This document shows, in pieces, positions 43,208 to 51,856 of a stretch of 64,000 nucleotides of DNA; within the stretch, counting starts at the first letter, position 1; each line of letters starts with the position of its first letter. Made by a program: the position numbers and the translations under genes. The stretch is taken from assembly GCF_010550675.1 (NCBI RefSeq), contig NZ_JAAGOA010000005.1:1-64000 (forward strand), given 5' to 3'. This DNA is from Phytoactinopolyspora halotolerans (lineage in GTDB: Bacteria; Actinomycetota; Actinomycetes; Jiangellales; Jiangellaceae). The notes under the pieces were generated by a model. That model was not told the origin of the DNA, ran no database searches, and saw only the letters and a program-made list of their open reading frames with translations.

Positions 43208-44884
43208 CTAGCGAGGGCGCGTGACCCTGCCCTCGTCCCAGACGGGCTCCGGCGACTCGTACACCGTGCCGTCGGCGCCGAAGACCAGGAAGCGGTCGAA
43301 GTCGCGGGCGAACCAGCGGTCATGGGTGACAGCCAGCACGGTGCCCTCGAACGCTTCCAGCCCGTCCTGCAGCGCTTCCGCGGAGACCAGATCCAGGTTG
43401 TCCGTCGGCTCGTCGAGCAGGAGCAACGTGGCGCCGGACAGCTCGAGCAGCAGGATCTGGAACCGCGCCTGCTGACCGCCGGAGAGTGAACCGAAAGTCT
43501 GTTCCGCGGCGTAGGCGAGCTCGTAGCGGTCGAGCGCACGGCTCGCCTCCGGCCGCGGCATCCCGGCCCGCCGTCCGTCACCCCGGTGCAGGATCTCCAA
43601 CAGCGTCCGGCCGACCAGCTCCGGATGCTCATGCGTCTGGGCGAACCAGCCAGGCCGGACGCGTGCCCCGAGCCGAGCCAGGCCGGTATGCGCGACCGGA
43701 GCGATCGGCACGTCCTCGACCGGCTGGTGCTCAGGTTCCGGATCGGTGCCGCCGAGGGCGAGCAGCCGCAGGAAGTGCGACTTCCCGGAGCCGTTCGAGC
43801 CCAGCACGGCGACCCGTTCGCTGTACCAGACCTCCAGGTCGAACGGCCGCATCAGTCCGGTGAGCTCGAGCTCCTCGCAGATCACTGCCCGCTTCCCGGT
43901 CCGTCCGCCGCGCAATCGCATCCGCACATCCTGCTCACGAGGTATCGCCTGCGGCGGACCCGCCTCCTCGAACCGGCGCAGCCGGGTCTGCGCGGACCGG
44001 TACCGCGAGGCCATATCCGAGTTGTACGCGGCCTTCTGCTTGTACATCAGCACGAGTGCCTTCAGCTTCGCGTGGTCCTCGTCCCAGCGACGTCGCATCT
44101 CCTCCAACCGGGAGAACCGTTCCCGCCGAGCCTCGTGGTACGACGCGAATCCACCGGGGTGCACCCATGCCGTATTGCCGGCCGCGCCGAGTTCGACCGT
44201 GACCACCCGCGTCGCCGTGCGCGCCAGCAGCTCACGGTCATGGCTGACGTACAGCACAGTCTTCGGCGTCTCCGTCAACCGCTCCTCAAGCCAGCGCTTC
44301 CCCGGCACGTCCAGGAAGTTGTCCGGCTCGTCGAGCAGCAGCACCTCGTCCGGTCCGTGCAACAGGGCTTCCAGCACGAGCCGTTTCTGCTCTCCACCGG
44401 AGAGTGTGGACACTTGCCGCCACCGGCATCGCTCGAACGGAACTCCCAGGGCAGCCGTGGTGCACACATCCCACAGCACCTCGATCTCGTAGCCGCCGGC
44501 GTCCGCCCACTCGGACAGCGCCTCTGCGTAGGCGAGCTGCGTCGGCTCGTCGTCCCGATCCATCATCGCCAGCTCGGCTCGATCCACCGCGGCCGCGGCC
44601 TTCCGTATCCGTGGCGGTGCGACGGAGAGCAGGAGCGACCGGACGTCTTCGGCGTCCCGCGCGACGAACTGTCGCATGACACCGAGGCCGCCGCCGCGGG
44701 TCACGGCGCCCGAGTGCGGGGCGATATCGCCCGCAATAATCCGCAGGAGCGTCGTCTTACCGGACCCGTTCGCCCCCACCAGGGCCACCTTGGCTCCGTC
44801 GCCCACCCGGAACGAGATGTCGTCCAGCAGCACCCGGCCGTCCGGCAGCGTGTACGAGATGGAGTTCAGATCGACGTGGCCCAC
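43208..44884 (-). CDS. ABC-F family ATPase (ribosome-associated, possible antibiotic-resistance type)
   Basis: Two nucleotide-binding domains in one 558-residue chain with no membrane segment. Domain 1: Walker A GANGSGKTTLLRI, signature TLSGGEQKRLVLEALL, Walker B VLLLDEPDNFLDV. A linker rich in Arg/Lys (RREFSRLEEMRRRWDEDHAK-like, about residues 255-310) is the P-site tRNA interaction motif region. Domain 2: GSNGSGKSHFLRL, SLSGGQQARFQILLLEL, LLLLDEPTDNLDLV. These are translation-associated proteins; some release macrolides or lincosamides from the ribosome. This one starts with GTG at 44884. No antibiotic cluster is next to it, so resistance is only a possibility. Confidence 0.9.
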   Translation of the reverse strand: MGHVDLNSISYTLPDGRVLLDDISFRVGDGAKVALVGANGSGKTTLLRIIAGDIAPHSGAVTRGGGLGVMRQFVARDAEDVRSLLLSVAPPRIRKAAAAVDRAELAMMDRDDEPTQLAYAEALSEWADAGGYEIEVLWDVCTTAALGVPFERCRWRQVSTLSGGEQKRLVLEALLHGPDEVLLLDEPDNFLDVPGKRWLEERLTETPKTVLYVSHDRELLARTATRVVTVELGAAGNTAWVHPGGFASYHEARRERFSRLEEMRRRWDEDHAKLKALVLMYKQKAAYNSDMASRYRSAQTRLRRFEEAGPPQAIPREQDVRMRLRGGRTGKRAVICEELELTGLMRPFDLEVWYSERVAVLGSNGSGKSHFLRLLALGGTDPEPEHQPVEDVPIAPVAHTGLARLGARVRPGWFAQTHEHPELVGRTLLEILHRGDGRRAGMPRPEASRALDRYELAYAAEQTFGSLSGGQQARFQILLLELSGATLLLLDEPTDNLDLVSAEALQDGLEAFEGTVLAVTHDRWFARDFDRFLVFGADGTVYESPEPVWDEGRVTRPR

Positions 44885-44935
44885 AGCTGTCCAGTCTCAG
44901 CCACCCTGCTCGTTCTGTCGAAGGATTTTCTTCCG

Positions 44936-44985
44936 TGATCATCAACCGTTAGACCGGTCATGGCGCGCCCAACGGTTGATGATCA
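44936..44985. terminator. Hairpin between the SDR and ABC-F genes
   Basis: TGATCATCAACCGTT (44936-44950) pairs perfectly with AACGGTTGATGATCA (44971-44985) around a 20-nt loop; CTTCC/GGAAG outside can extend the stem. It follows the leftward SDR gene (stop at 44993) by 7 bp and precedes ABC-F, so it likely ends SDR transcription. Confidence 0.6.
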
Positions 44986-44992
44986 TGGGAAG

Positions 44993-45781
44993 TCACGGTG
45001 TGCGGGTGATGCCGCCGTCGACGCGGAGGTTCACCCCGTTGATGTATCCGGCGAGCGGGCTGGCCAGGAACGTCACCGCATGCGCGATATCCCCGGCGCG
45101 ACCCAGCCGGCCGGTCGGGTTCGGCGCGTACTGGGCCGCCGCCTCGGCCTCCAGCCGAGACCAGTCATCCACCCCGTCGCCCACCCGGGTGCGGAACATC
45201 CGCTCGAACGACGACGTCATGATCACCCCTGGACTGACGCAGTTCGCCGTGATGCCGCTGCCGGCCAGGTGCTGGGCCAGCGAGGTGGTCATATTCACCA
45301 CCGCCGCCTTCGCAGCCGAGTACTCCACCATGTTCGGCAACGGCGTGGTCACCGCACGGCTGCCGATGTTGATCACCCGGCCCCAACCGTCGTCGCGCAT
45401 CGGTGGCAGCAGCGCCTGGGTCACGCCCACCGTGCTGACGACGTTCCCGTCGAACGCCGCACGCCAGTCTTCGGCCCGGGATGTGTCCCAGTCGTGTTCG
45501 GCGAAGGGACCGGCGTTGTTGACCAGGATCCGCGCCCCGAAGTCGAGTGCGGCCCGTGCCACCTGTTCCACGACCCCGTCCGTCGTCAGATCCCCCAACA
45601 CCACCTCGGCGTCGGCTCCGATGGCCCGGACACGCTCGGCAACGCTCTCCGCCGCCCCCTTGCTGCGTCCATGCACCAGCACGCCACACCCTTCGGCGGC
45701 GAGCTTGTCCGCGATTGCGGCACCGATACCGCCGCTGCTCCCGGTCACCAGGGCGCGGCGGCCACGTAACTCGAGTTCCAT
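44993..45781 (-). CDS. Short-chain dehydrogenase/reductase (FabG-like)
   Basis: 262 residues, classical SDR: cofactor loop RRALVTGSSGGIGAAIADKL, VLGDLTTDGVV, ILVNNAGPFAEHDWD, catalytic Ser in VINIGSRAVTTPLPNMVEYS, YSAAKAAVVNMTTSLAQHL (YxxxK) and ITANCVSPGVIMTSSF. An Arg after GVLVHG suggests NADPH. The ATG at 45781 marks the end of low-complexity upstream sequence. No functional link to the neighbours is apparent. Confidence 0.88.
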   Translation of the reverse strand: MELELRGRRALVTGSSGGIGAAIADKLAAEGCGVLVHGRSKGAAESVAERVRAIGADAEVVLGDLTTDGVVEQVARAALDFGARILVNNAGPFAEHDWDTSRAEDWRAAFDGNVVSTVGVTQALLPPMRDDGWGRVINIGSRAVTTPLPNMVEYSAAKAAVVNMTTSLAQHLAGSGITANCVSPGVIMTSSFERMFRTRVGDGVDDWSRLEAEAAAQYAPNPTGRLGRAGDIAHAVTFLASPLAGYINGVNLRVDGGITRTP

Positions 45782-45973
45782 GCGCGCGACGTTAGCGCCC
45801 GGGTCTGACAGGCTCTCGGCAGTCGAAGGCTGTGCGTCGAGCGCGGTTTTTGGTCCGAGGTAGAACGGACCATGACCACGCCGGAAGCGCGGGCCGACCT
45901 CGCGGCTGAAGTACGATGCCGCTCTTCGCGGCATGGTTCTGGCAGTCGGCCGACGGCAGCTCGCTGCCGTGAG

Positions 45974-47551
45974 TCAGGCGAGGCCGAGCCCGCGGAGCGC
46001 AAGCCAAGTTGTCGCAGCGACGTCGGGATCGCGCAGATCCCGGCCGAGCAACGTCTCGGCTCGGCCTATCCGGTAGCGCAGCGTATTGCGGTGCACACCG
46101 AGCTCGCGCGCCGCCGCCTCCCACTGGCCCTGGTGCCGCAGGTAGGCGGCCACGGCATCGACCACGTCCGATCTGTCTCGACTCAGCAGCGGTCCGAGGA
46201 TCGCTTGTGCGCGGGAGGCCGCCATCCCGGCGGCCGCGCCATCGTCGCCGGCAACCATACCGGAACCTGCCCCGACGGCGACCTCTCCTACCGATGTCTC
46301 CGGTTGGCGCCGGAGGTCCACAACCAGGCGGCAACGCTGTGACGAGAGCTGCTGGACGGGCACCGGGGGGCCGACAAGAGCGCGCGCGCCGTCCCCGCTC
46401 ATGGTCAACGACGCACGCAGCGCCTCCAGGTCGACCGGCCGCCCGTCGTCGGCGATGACGCACCACGTCACGTCGCCGGCGACGCCGAGGACATCTTGGG
46501 CCGGCCAAGCGGCCGCCACCGCGTCCAAGGCGGCGTCCCCGTCGATGCCGTCGACCACGACGACGCGCACCGGCCCATCGGGAACAGTAATCCGGAACCG
46601 AGCGGCAAGCTGACGGGCAGCAGCGATCTCACCCAAGTCCAGCAACTGCGCCACGGCTGCCCGCGACGCCATCACACCTTCGCTGCGCCGGCGGCCGCGC
46701 ACGGAATCGAGGCTCAGGAGCGCACAGGCAGCGAGCACGACGTGCCGGTCCATCGCCGACATCGGCGATGGCGCCCCCGTCGCGAGGTACCCCACAACCC
46801 GTTCGCCGACCGCCAGCGGATGCACGACCACATCCTCGTCGCCCAGCGGAAAGGTCGCGGCAGCCCGCACGCCGGACATCCGCAGCCGCATTGCCTCGGA
46901 CCGCAGCGTGCGCACGTCGTTCTCGCGGGCCACCGGCCAGACGGCCCGCAGCTCGCCGTTCGGATCCAGCTGAGCAGCCCACCCGGAGACAGCCCTCGCC
47001 AGCGTCCGGAGCACCTCAGGAATCGGATCGGCACCGAGCGCCGCGCCGACCAGTCTGCGGTGCGAATCCAGTGCCGCGGACAGCTCCCGCCGGTCCTCAC
47101 TCGTGACCGCTGCCCAAAACGCCCTGGTGATGGTGAGGAAGGGCGTGGGTTCCGGCACGTGAAGCAGACACAACCCCGTGTCGCGGCACGCGTCGACCAG
47201 CCGCGGAGGCAACGTCCTATGCACCGGCCCGACGCCGAAGGCCAGCGCCGCCACCCCACCTCGCACCAGTCGCTCGACATACTCGCGGCACCCTTGCGTG
47301 TGCGCCGGAAGAGCAAGGCCGGTGGTGAGGAGGAGCTCGCCCCCGTCGAGATAGATCGTGGGGTCCGGCAGCTCGCTGATGTGCACGGCGCTGATGCCGA
47401 AGTCGAGTGGCCATTCGGGCTGGACGGGGCGCAGATCATCACCGAGCGCGTCGCACAGTGCCGCCACGCTGACGCTTCCGGCGGCACCAACCGGGCCAGA
47501 AGAACGCTGTGGACGGATCGACCCAAGATTGCGACTCATTGGACGAATCAT
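45974..47551 (-). CDS. PucR-family transcriptional regulator
   Basis: 525 residues: N-terminal PucR sensor domain (SVAALCDALGDDLRPVQPEW, SELPDPTIYLDGGELLLTTG, TGLCLLHVPEPTPFLTITRA), a central GGDEF/CdaR-like region, and the C-terminal helix-turn-helix LLSRDRSDVVDAVAAYLRHQ, GQWEAAARELGVHRNTLRYR, diagnostic of PucR/CdaR. It is divergent from the aminotransferase (124 bp), so probably activates or represses the 47.7-53.1 kb operon in response to an amino acid or amine. The start may be the ATG at 47551 or 47539. Confidence 0.9.
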   Translation of the reverse strand: MIRPMSRNLGSIRPQRSSGPVGAAGSVSVAALCDALGDDLRPVQPEWPLDFGISAVHISELPDPTIYLDGGELLLTTGLALPAHTQGCREYVERLVRGGVAALAFGVGPVHRTLPPRLVDACRDTGLCLLHVPEPTPFLTITRAFWAAVTSEDRRELSAALDSHRRLVGAALGADPIPEVLRTLARAVSGWAAQLDPNGELRAVWPVARENDVRTLRSEAMRLRMSGVRAAATFPLGDEDVVVHPLAVGERVVGYLATGAPSPMSAMDRHVVLAACALLSLDSVRGRRRSEGVMASRAAVAQLLDLGEIAAARQLAARFRITVPDGPVRVVVVDGIDGDAALDAVAAAWPAQDVLGVAGDVTWCVIADDGRPVDLEALRASLTMSGDGARALVGPPVPVQQLSSQRCRLVVDLRRQPETSVGEVAVGAGSGMVAGDDGAAAGMAASRAQAILGPLLSRDRSDVVDAVAAYLRHQGQWEAAARELGVHRNTLRYRIGRAETLLGRDLRDPDVAATTWLALRGLGLA

Positions 47552-47675
47552 CCCACGACACCGGCCTAGGTACCTCCCTACGGTGCTGATCAAAGACCCG
47601 TCTCGCGGGATCCGCCCCGTCGTTCCTGTCCGGGCCGAGACGACATCCAGGCGAGTGACAGCATACGGAGGACGA

Positions 47676-49010
47676 GTGGACACACCGGATCAACGGCGCA
47701 TCCTGCGGACAGCCATCCCGGGGCCGATGTCGACGGAGCTGCACCGCCGTCGGGAGACCAGCGTCGCCGACGGGTTCGGTGTCACGCTGCCGGTCTTCGT
47801 GGATCGCGCGGGTGGCGGCATCATCGTCGACGTCGACGGAAACCACCTCATCGACCTGGCCTCCGGAATCGCGGTCACCAGCGTCGGCGCCAGCGCACCC
47901 GCCGTCGTCGACCGCGTCCGCACGCAGGCGCAGCGGTTCACCCACACGTGCTTCATGGTCACCGAGTACGACGGCTTCGTCGACGTGGCCGAAGCGCTCA
48001 ACCGGCTCACACCCGGAGACCATCCGAAGAAGACCGCGCTGTTCACCACCGGCGCCGAGGCGGTGGAGAACGCGGTCAAGATCGCCCGTGCCGCCACCCG
48101 GCGGCCGGCCGTCGTTGTCCTCGACCACGCCTACCACGGCCGCACGTTGCTCACGATGACGATGACCGCGAAGAACGTGCCGTACAAGGACGGCTTCGGT
48201 CCGTACGCACCGGAGGTGTACCGAGCGCCGTTCCCGTATCCGTACCGCTGGCCCGGCTGCTCCCGGCACGCGGCCGAAGAGGCCCTGGACCGTCTGCGGG
48301 ACATCGTGCTCACCCAGGTGGGCGCCGACCGGGTCGCCGCGATCGTCGTCGAACCGATACAGGGCGAAGGCGGCTTCATCGTGCCACCCCCGGGATATCT
48401 GCCCGGGCTGCGGGAGTTCACCCGTGCGCACGGGATTCTGTTGGTGGCCGACGAGATCCAGACCGGGCTGGCGCGCACCGGCGATATGTTCGCCTGCGAG
48501 CACGAAGGCATCGTGCCCGACATGATCTGCACGGCCAAGGCCCTCGGCGGCGGCATGCCGCTGTCCGCCGTGACCGGCCGCGCCGAGCTGATGGACGCCG
48601 TCGCGGCGGGCGGCCTGGGTGGCACCTACGCCGGTAACCCGGTGGCCTGCGCGGCGGCACTCGGCGCGCTGGAGACCATCGAACGGGAGAACCTGGTGCA
48701 GCGGGCACGCGCCATCGAGACGCTGGCCATGCCCCGGCTGGACGATCTGCGCAAGACCTGTCCCATCGTCGGCGACGTCCGCGGCCGCGGGGCCATGCTC
48801 GCGCTGGAACTGGTCCGCCCGGACACGACCGAACCCGCGCCGGAGGTCGCGAAAGCCATCGCGGCCCGCTGCCACACCGACGGCGTCGTGGCGCTGGTCT
48901 GCGGCACGTACGGCAACGTGATCCGGATGCTGCCGCCGCTCACTATCGACGACGCACTGCTACAGGACGGCCTCGACGTCCTCGAAACCAACGTCAGGAG
49001 CCTGTCGTGA
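47676..49010 (+). CDS. gabT: Omega-amino acid (4-aminobutyrate/5-aminovalerate) aminotransferase, GabT/DavT type
   Basis: Class III PLP aminotransferase of 444 residues. TTGAEAVENAVKIARAATRR, AYHGRTLLTMTMTAK, EPIQGEGGFIVPPPGYLPGL, LLVADEIQTGLARTGDMFA, and CTAKALGGGMPLSAVTGRAE with PLP-Lys288 are GabT signatures. The start GTG at 47676 has GGAG ahead of it. The gene overlaps the aldehyde dehydrogenase by 4 bp. In context it would convert 5-aminovalerate (or 4-aminobutyrate, 6-aminohexanoate) and 2-oxoglutarate to the semialdehyde and glutamate. Chain length preference cannot be read. Confidence 0.92.
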   Translation: MDTPDQRRILRTAIPGPMSTELHRRRETSVADGFGVTLPVFVDRAGGGIIVDVDGNHLIDLASGIAVTSVGASAPAVVDRVRTQAQRFTHTCFMVTEYDGFVDVAEALNRLTPGDHPKKTALFTTGAEAVENAVKIARAATRRPAVVVLDHAYHGRTLLTMTMTAKNVPYKDGFGPYAPEVYRAPFPYPYRWPGCSRHAAEEALDRLRDIVLTQVGADRVAAIVVEPIQGEGGFIVPPPGYLPGLREFTRAHGILLVADEIQTGLARTGDMFACEHEGIVPDMICTAKALGGGMPLSAVTGRAELMDAVAAGGLGGTYAGNPVACAAALGALETIERENLVQRARAIETLAMPRLDDLRKTCPIVGDVRGRGAMLALELVRPDTTEPAPEVAKAIAARCHTDGVVALVCGTYGNVIRMLPPLTIDDALLQDGLDVLETNVRSLS

Positions 49011-50512
49011 CCACACTGAAGAGCTTCGATCCGCGCACCGGGACGGCCAACGGCGCCGCGGTGCCCACCCCTCTGCACGAGGTGGACGACGCGCTGGCCG
49101 CCGCCGACGGGATCGCGGATGAGCTCGCCCAGCTGCCCCCGGCCGTCCGGGGCGGCTGGTTGCGCTCGATCGCTACAGCATTGGAGCGCGACGAGGGCTT
49201 GCTGGAGCTCGCGGACGCGGAGACCGCCAAGGGCACCGAGCGGCTCCAGGCCGAGCTGGTCCGCACGGTCGAACAGCTACGGTTCTACGCCGACGTCGCC
49301 GAGGAGGGCTCGTGGCTCCGGGCGACCCTGGACCACCTTCCGACCGGCGTACCGCTGTGCAGCGTACGGCAGCCGCTCGGCCCGGTCGCGGTCTTCGGCG
49401 CGAGCAACTTCCCGTTCGCCTATGGCGTGCTCGGCAACGACACCGGCTCGGCGGTGGCGGCGGGCTGTCCGGTGGCGGTCAAGGCACACCCGGCCCATCC
49501 GCTGCTCAGCGAGCGGCTCGGTGCGCTCGCCGGCACGGCGCTGGCCGACGCGGGCGCGCCGGAAGCCACGTTCACGCTGGTGGCCGGGTTCGAGGCCGGC
49601 CAGCGCCTGGTGACCTCGCCGGCTACCGCCGCCGTGGGCTTCACCGGCTCCCAGGCCGGCGGGATGGCGCTCTGGCGACTCGCCGCCGAACGCCCGGTCG
49701 TCATCCCGGTCTACGCGGAGATGGGCACGGTGAACCCGGTGCTGGTGACACCGTCCGGCGGCCCCCGGTTCGCCGAGCTCACACCCGAGCTGGTGAACGC
49801 GTTCACCTTGGGCATGGGCCAGTACTGCACCAAGCCTGGTCTGGTGCTGGCGCCACGCGGCAGCGGCGCCGCCGACGCCATCGCCCGCGCCGTCACCATC
49901 GCCGCGCCACGCGGGTGGCTGCTGACGTCGGCTATCGCGGACGCGTTCCACTCCGGACTGCGCGAGCTGCAGCAGGCCGGAGCCTCCGTGGTCGCCACCG
50001 TGCCCGGTCCGGACGGCGGTTGGTCGGCGCCGACGACGGTGTTGTCCGTCGAGGCGCCCGCGCTGCGCCGGGAACCGCGGCTGCTGGAGGAGTGCTTCGG
50101 TCCGGTCCTGCTGGTCGCCGAGTACGACGACCTGGAGCACCTGCACACGCTGCTGGACGAGCTCCCCGGCGCGCTGGCCGCCAGCGTCATCACCGCCGGG
50201 CCCGGCGATCCGGACGTCAGCCGGCTGGTGCACCGGATCGCAGACACGGTCGGCCGCGTCGTCGTCGACGGCTGGACACCGGGCGTCGGCCTGACCTGGG
50301 GGCAGCAGCACGGCGGACCGTGGCCGGCCACCACCGTCCCGTCGGCGACGTCGGTCGGCGCCGCGGCGCTCGACCGGTTCACCCGGCCGGTGGCCTACGA
50401 GGGAGTCCCGGACGACGCACTGCCGCCGCCGCTGCGTACCGACAACCCCTGGCGGATCCCGCGCCGCGTCGGCGGCACACTACAGCCGGATGCAGCATCA
50501 TCGACCTCATGA
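49007..50512 (+). CDS. NAD(P)-dependent semialdehyde dehydrogenase
   Basis: Aldehyde dehydrogenase of 501 residues. VFGASNFPFAYGVLGNDTGS, PVAVKAHPAHPLLSERLGAL, catalytic Glu238 in VYAEMGTVNPVLV and catalytic Cys274 in GMGQYCTKPGLVLA. The motif style is closer to the 2-oxoglutarate semialdehyde dehydrogenase (KGSADH) branch than to classical GabD/DavD, so glutarate semialdehyde activity is inferred from the neighbours. It overlaps gabT (GTGA) and the CoA-transferase (ATGA) by 4 bp each. Confidence 0.88.
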   Translation: MTTLKSFDPRTGTANGAAVPTPLHEVDDALAAADGIADELAQLPPAVRGGWLRSIATALERDEGLLELADAETAKGTERLQAELVRTVEQLRFYADVAEEGSWLRATLDHLPTGVPLCSVRQPLGPVAVFGASNFPFAYGVLGNDTGSAVAAGCPVAVKAHPAHPLLSERLGALAGTALADAGAPEATFTLVAGFEAGQRLVTSPATAAVGFTGSQAGGMALWRLAAERPVVIPVYAEMGTVNPVLVTPSGGPRFAELTPELVNAFTLGMGQYCTKPGLVLAPRGSGAADAIARAVTIAAPRGWLLTSAIADAFHSGLRELQQAGASVVATVPGPDGGWSAPTTVLSVEAPALRREPRLLEECFGPVLLVAEYDDLEHLHTLLDELPGALAASVITAGPGDPDVSRLVHRIADTVGRVVVDGWTPGVGLTWGQQHGGPWPATTVPSATSVGAAALDRFTRPVAYEGVPDDALPPPLRTDNPWRIPRRVGGTLQPDAASSTS

Positions 50513-51777
50513 ATCACTCGCCGCAGGGAGACGAAGCCGGCCTCCGCCCGCTCGACGGACTACTCGTCGCCGATTTCAGCCGCGTCCTGGCCGGGCCGCT
50601 CGCGACGATGACGCTCGCGGACCTCGGCGCCACCGTGGTCAAGGTCGAACACCCCGGACGAGGGGACGACACGCGTGCGTGGGGGCCGCCGTGGACCGCG
50701 ACCTCGAGCTCGTACTTCGAGTCGGTCAACCGGTCCAAGTACAGCGTCGCGCTGAACCTTGCGGACCCGGATCAGGTGCGGCTGGCGCACGAGCTGGCCC
50801 ACCGGGCGGACGTCGTCGTGGAGAACTTCCGCACCGGGACCATGGAGCGCTACGGCCTCGGGTACGCCGACGTCGTTCAGCAGAATCCCGGCGTCGTGTA
50901 CTGCTCGATCACCGGGTTCGGGAGCGGCGCGGGCGCGCAGATCCCGGGGTACGACTTCGTGGTCCAGGCCGTCGGCGGCCTGATGAGCATCACCGGAGAT
51001 CCCGAGGGTGAGGCGCAGAAGGCCGGCGTGGCCTTGGTGGACGTGTTGACCGGCAAGGACGCCACGATCGGGATCCTGGCCGCGTTGGCGGCTCGGCGAC
51101 GGGACGGACGTGGCCGGCACGTCGAGGTCAACCTGCTTTCCAGCCTGCTGGGCTCCCTGGTCAACCAGATCTCCGGCTACCTGGCCACCGGGGAATCACC
51201 CACCCGGATGGGCAACCGGCACCCGTCGATCGCGCCGTACGAGGTGCTGCGCTGCGGCGAGGACGGGCGGCTTGCGGTCGCGTGCGGCAACGACGGCCAG
51301 TTCCGCCGGCTGGCGGCGGAGCTCGGGCTGCCGTCGCTCGCGGACGACGAGCGGTTCAGTACCAACGCCGCGCGCGTCGCCAACCGGGATGCGCTGGTGA
51401 CGGCGCTTGAGGCGGCCATGGCCACGGCCGATGCCGAAACGTGGGAGAAACGGTTGCTCGCGGCGGGCGTCTCCGCCGGCCGGGTCGCCGACGTCCGCAC
51501 GGCCGTCGAGCGCGCCGACGAGCTGGGCCTGGATCCCACGGTCGACGTCGGCGACGGGCACCCGCGTCAGATCGCCCATCCCATCCGTTACTCGACCGCC
51601 GACCCGCAGTCCGAGCCGCCCGTGGCCGTCCGATCGGAGACCACTCCGCGGCCCACGCACCCACATTCCATGAGTCCGCCACCGGAGCTGGACGAGCACG
51701 GCGACACCATCCGGCGCTGGCTCGCCGCCGATCGTCCCGAACCGCTGCCCCACCCGTCCGATCCGGCACGACCATGA
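50509..51777 (+). CDS. Class III CoA-transferase (CaiB/BaiF family), GcdG-like
   Basis: 422 residues: RPLDGLLVADFSRVLAGPLA, MTLADLGATVVKVEHPGRGD, NRSKYSVALNLADPDQ, VVENFRTGTMERYGLGYADV, and AGVALVDVLTGKDATIGILA, where Asp178 is the catalytic residue forming the acyl anhydride. GcdG/SUGCT enzymes in this family transfer CoA from succinyl-CoA to glutarate. Position between the semialdehyde dehydrogenase and a glutaryl-CoA-dehydrogenase-like gene supports that role. The start overlaps the ALDH stop. Confidence 0.9.
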   Translation: MNHSPQGDEAGLRPLDGLLVADFSRVLAGPLATMTLADLGATVVKVEHPGRGDDTRAWGPPWTATSSSYFESVNRSKYSVALNLADPDQVRLAHELAHRADVVVENFRTGTMERYGLGYADVVQQNPGVVYCSITGFGSGAGAQIPGYDFVVQAVGGLMSITGDPEGEAQKAGVALVDVLTGKDATIGILAALAARRRDGRGRHVEVNLLSSLLGSLVNQISGYLATGESPTRMGNRHPSIAPYEVLRCGEDGRLAVACGNDGQFRRLAAELGLPSLADDERFSTNAARVANRDALVTALEAAMATADAETWEKRLLAAGVSAGRVADVRTAVERADELGLDPTVDVGDGHPRQIAHPIRYSTADPQSEPPVAVRSETTPRPTHPHSMSPPPELDEHGDTIRRWLAADRPEPLPHPSDPARP

Positions 51778-51826
51778 TCATGTACCGGCTGTAGCCCCCA
51801 TAGGGGCACTTTCCGGTACCTGATCA
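51775..51826 (+). terminator. Nested hairpin at the end of the CoA-transferase gene
   Basis: Outer arms 51775-51788 and 51813-51826 pair at 13 of 14 positions (TGATCATGTACCGG / CCGGTACCTGATCA); inside is GCCCC-CATA-GGGGC (51794-51807). The stop codon TGA is the first three bases of the element. It may be a partial terminator or a stability element within the operon, because GcdH-like follows 31 bp later. Confidence 0.5.
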
Positions 51827-51856
51827 CCGAATGCCCCACTCCCCGAAGAGGAACCC

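Noticed and set aside
47358-47675. In-frame extension upstream of the aminotransferase
   Set aside because: Overlaps the divergent PucR gene and has no similarity to aminotransferases; the GTG at 47676 has a ribosome-binding site.
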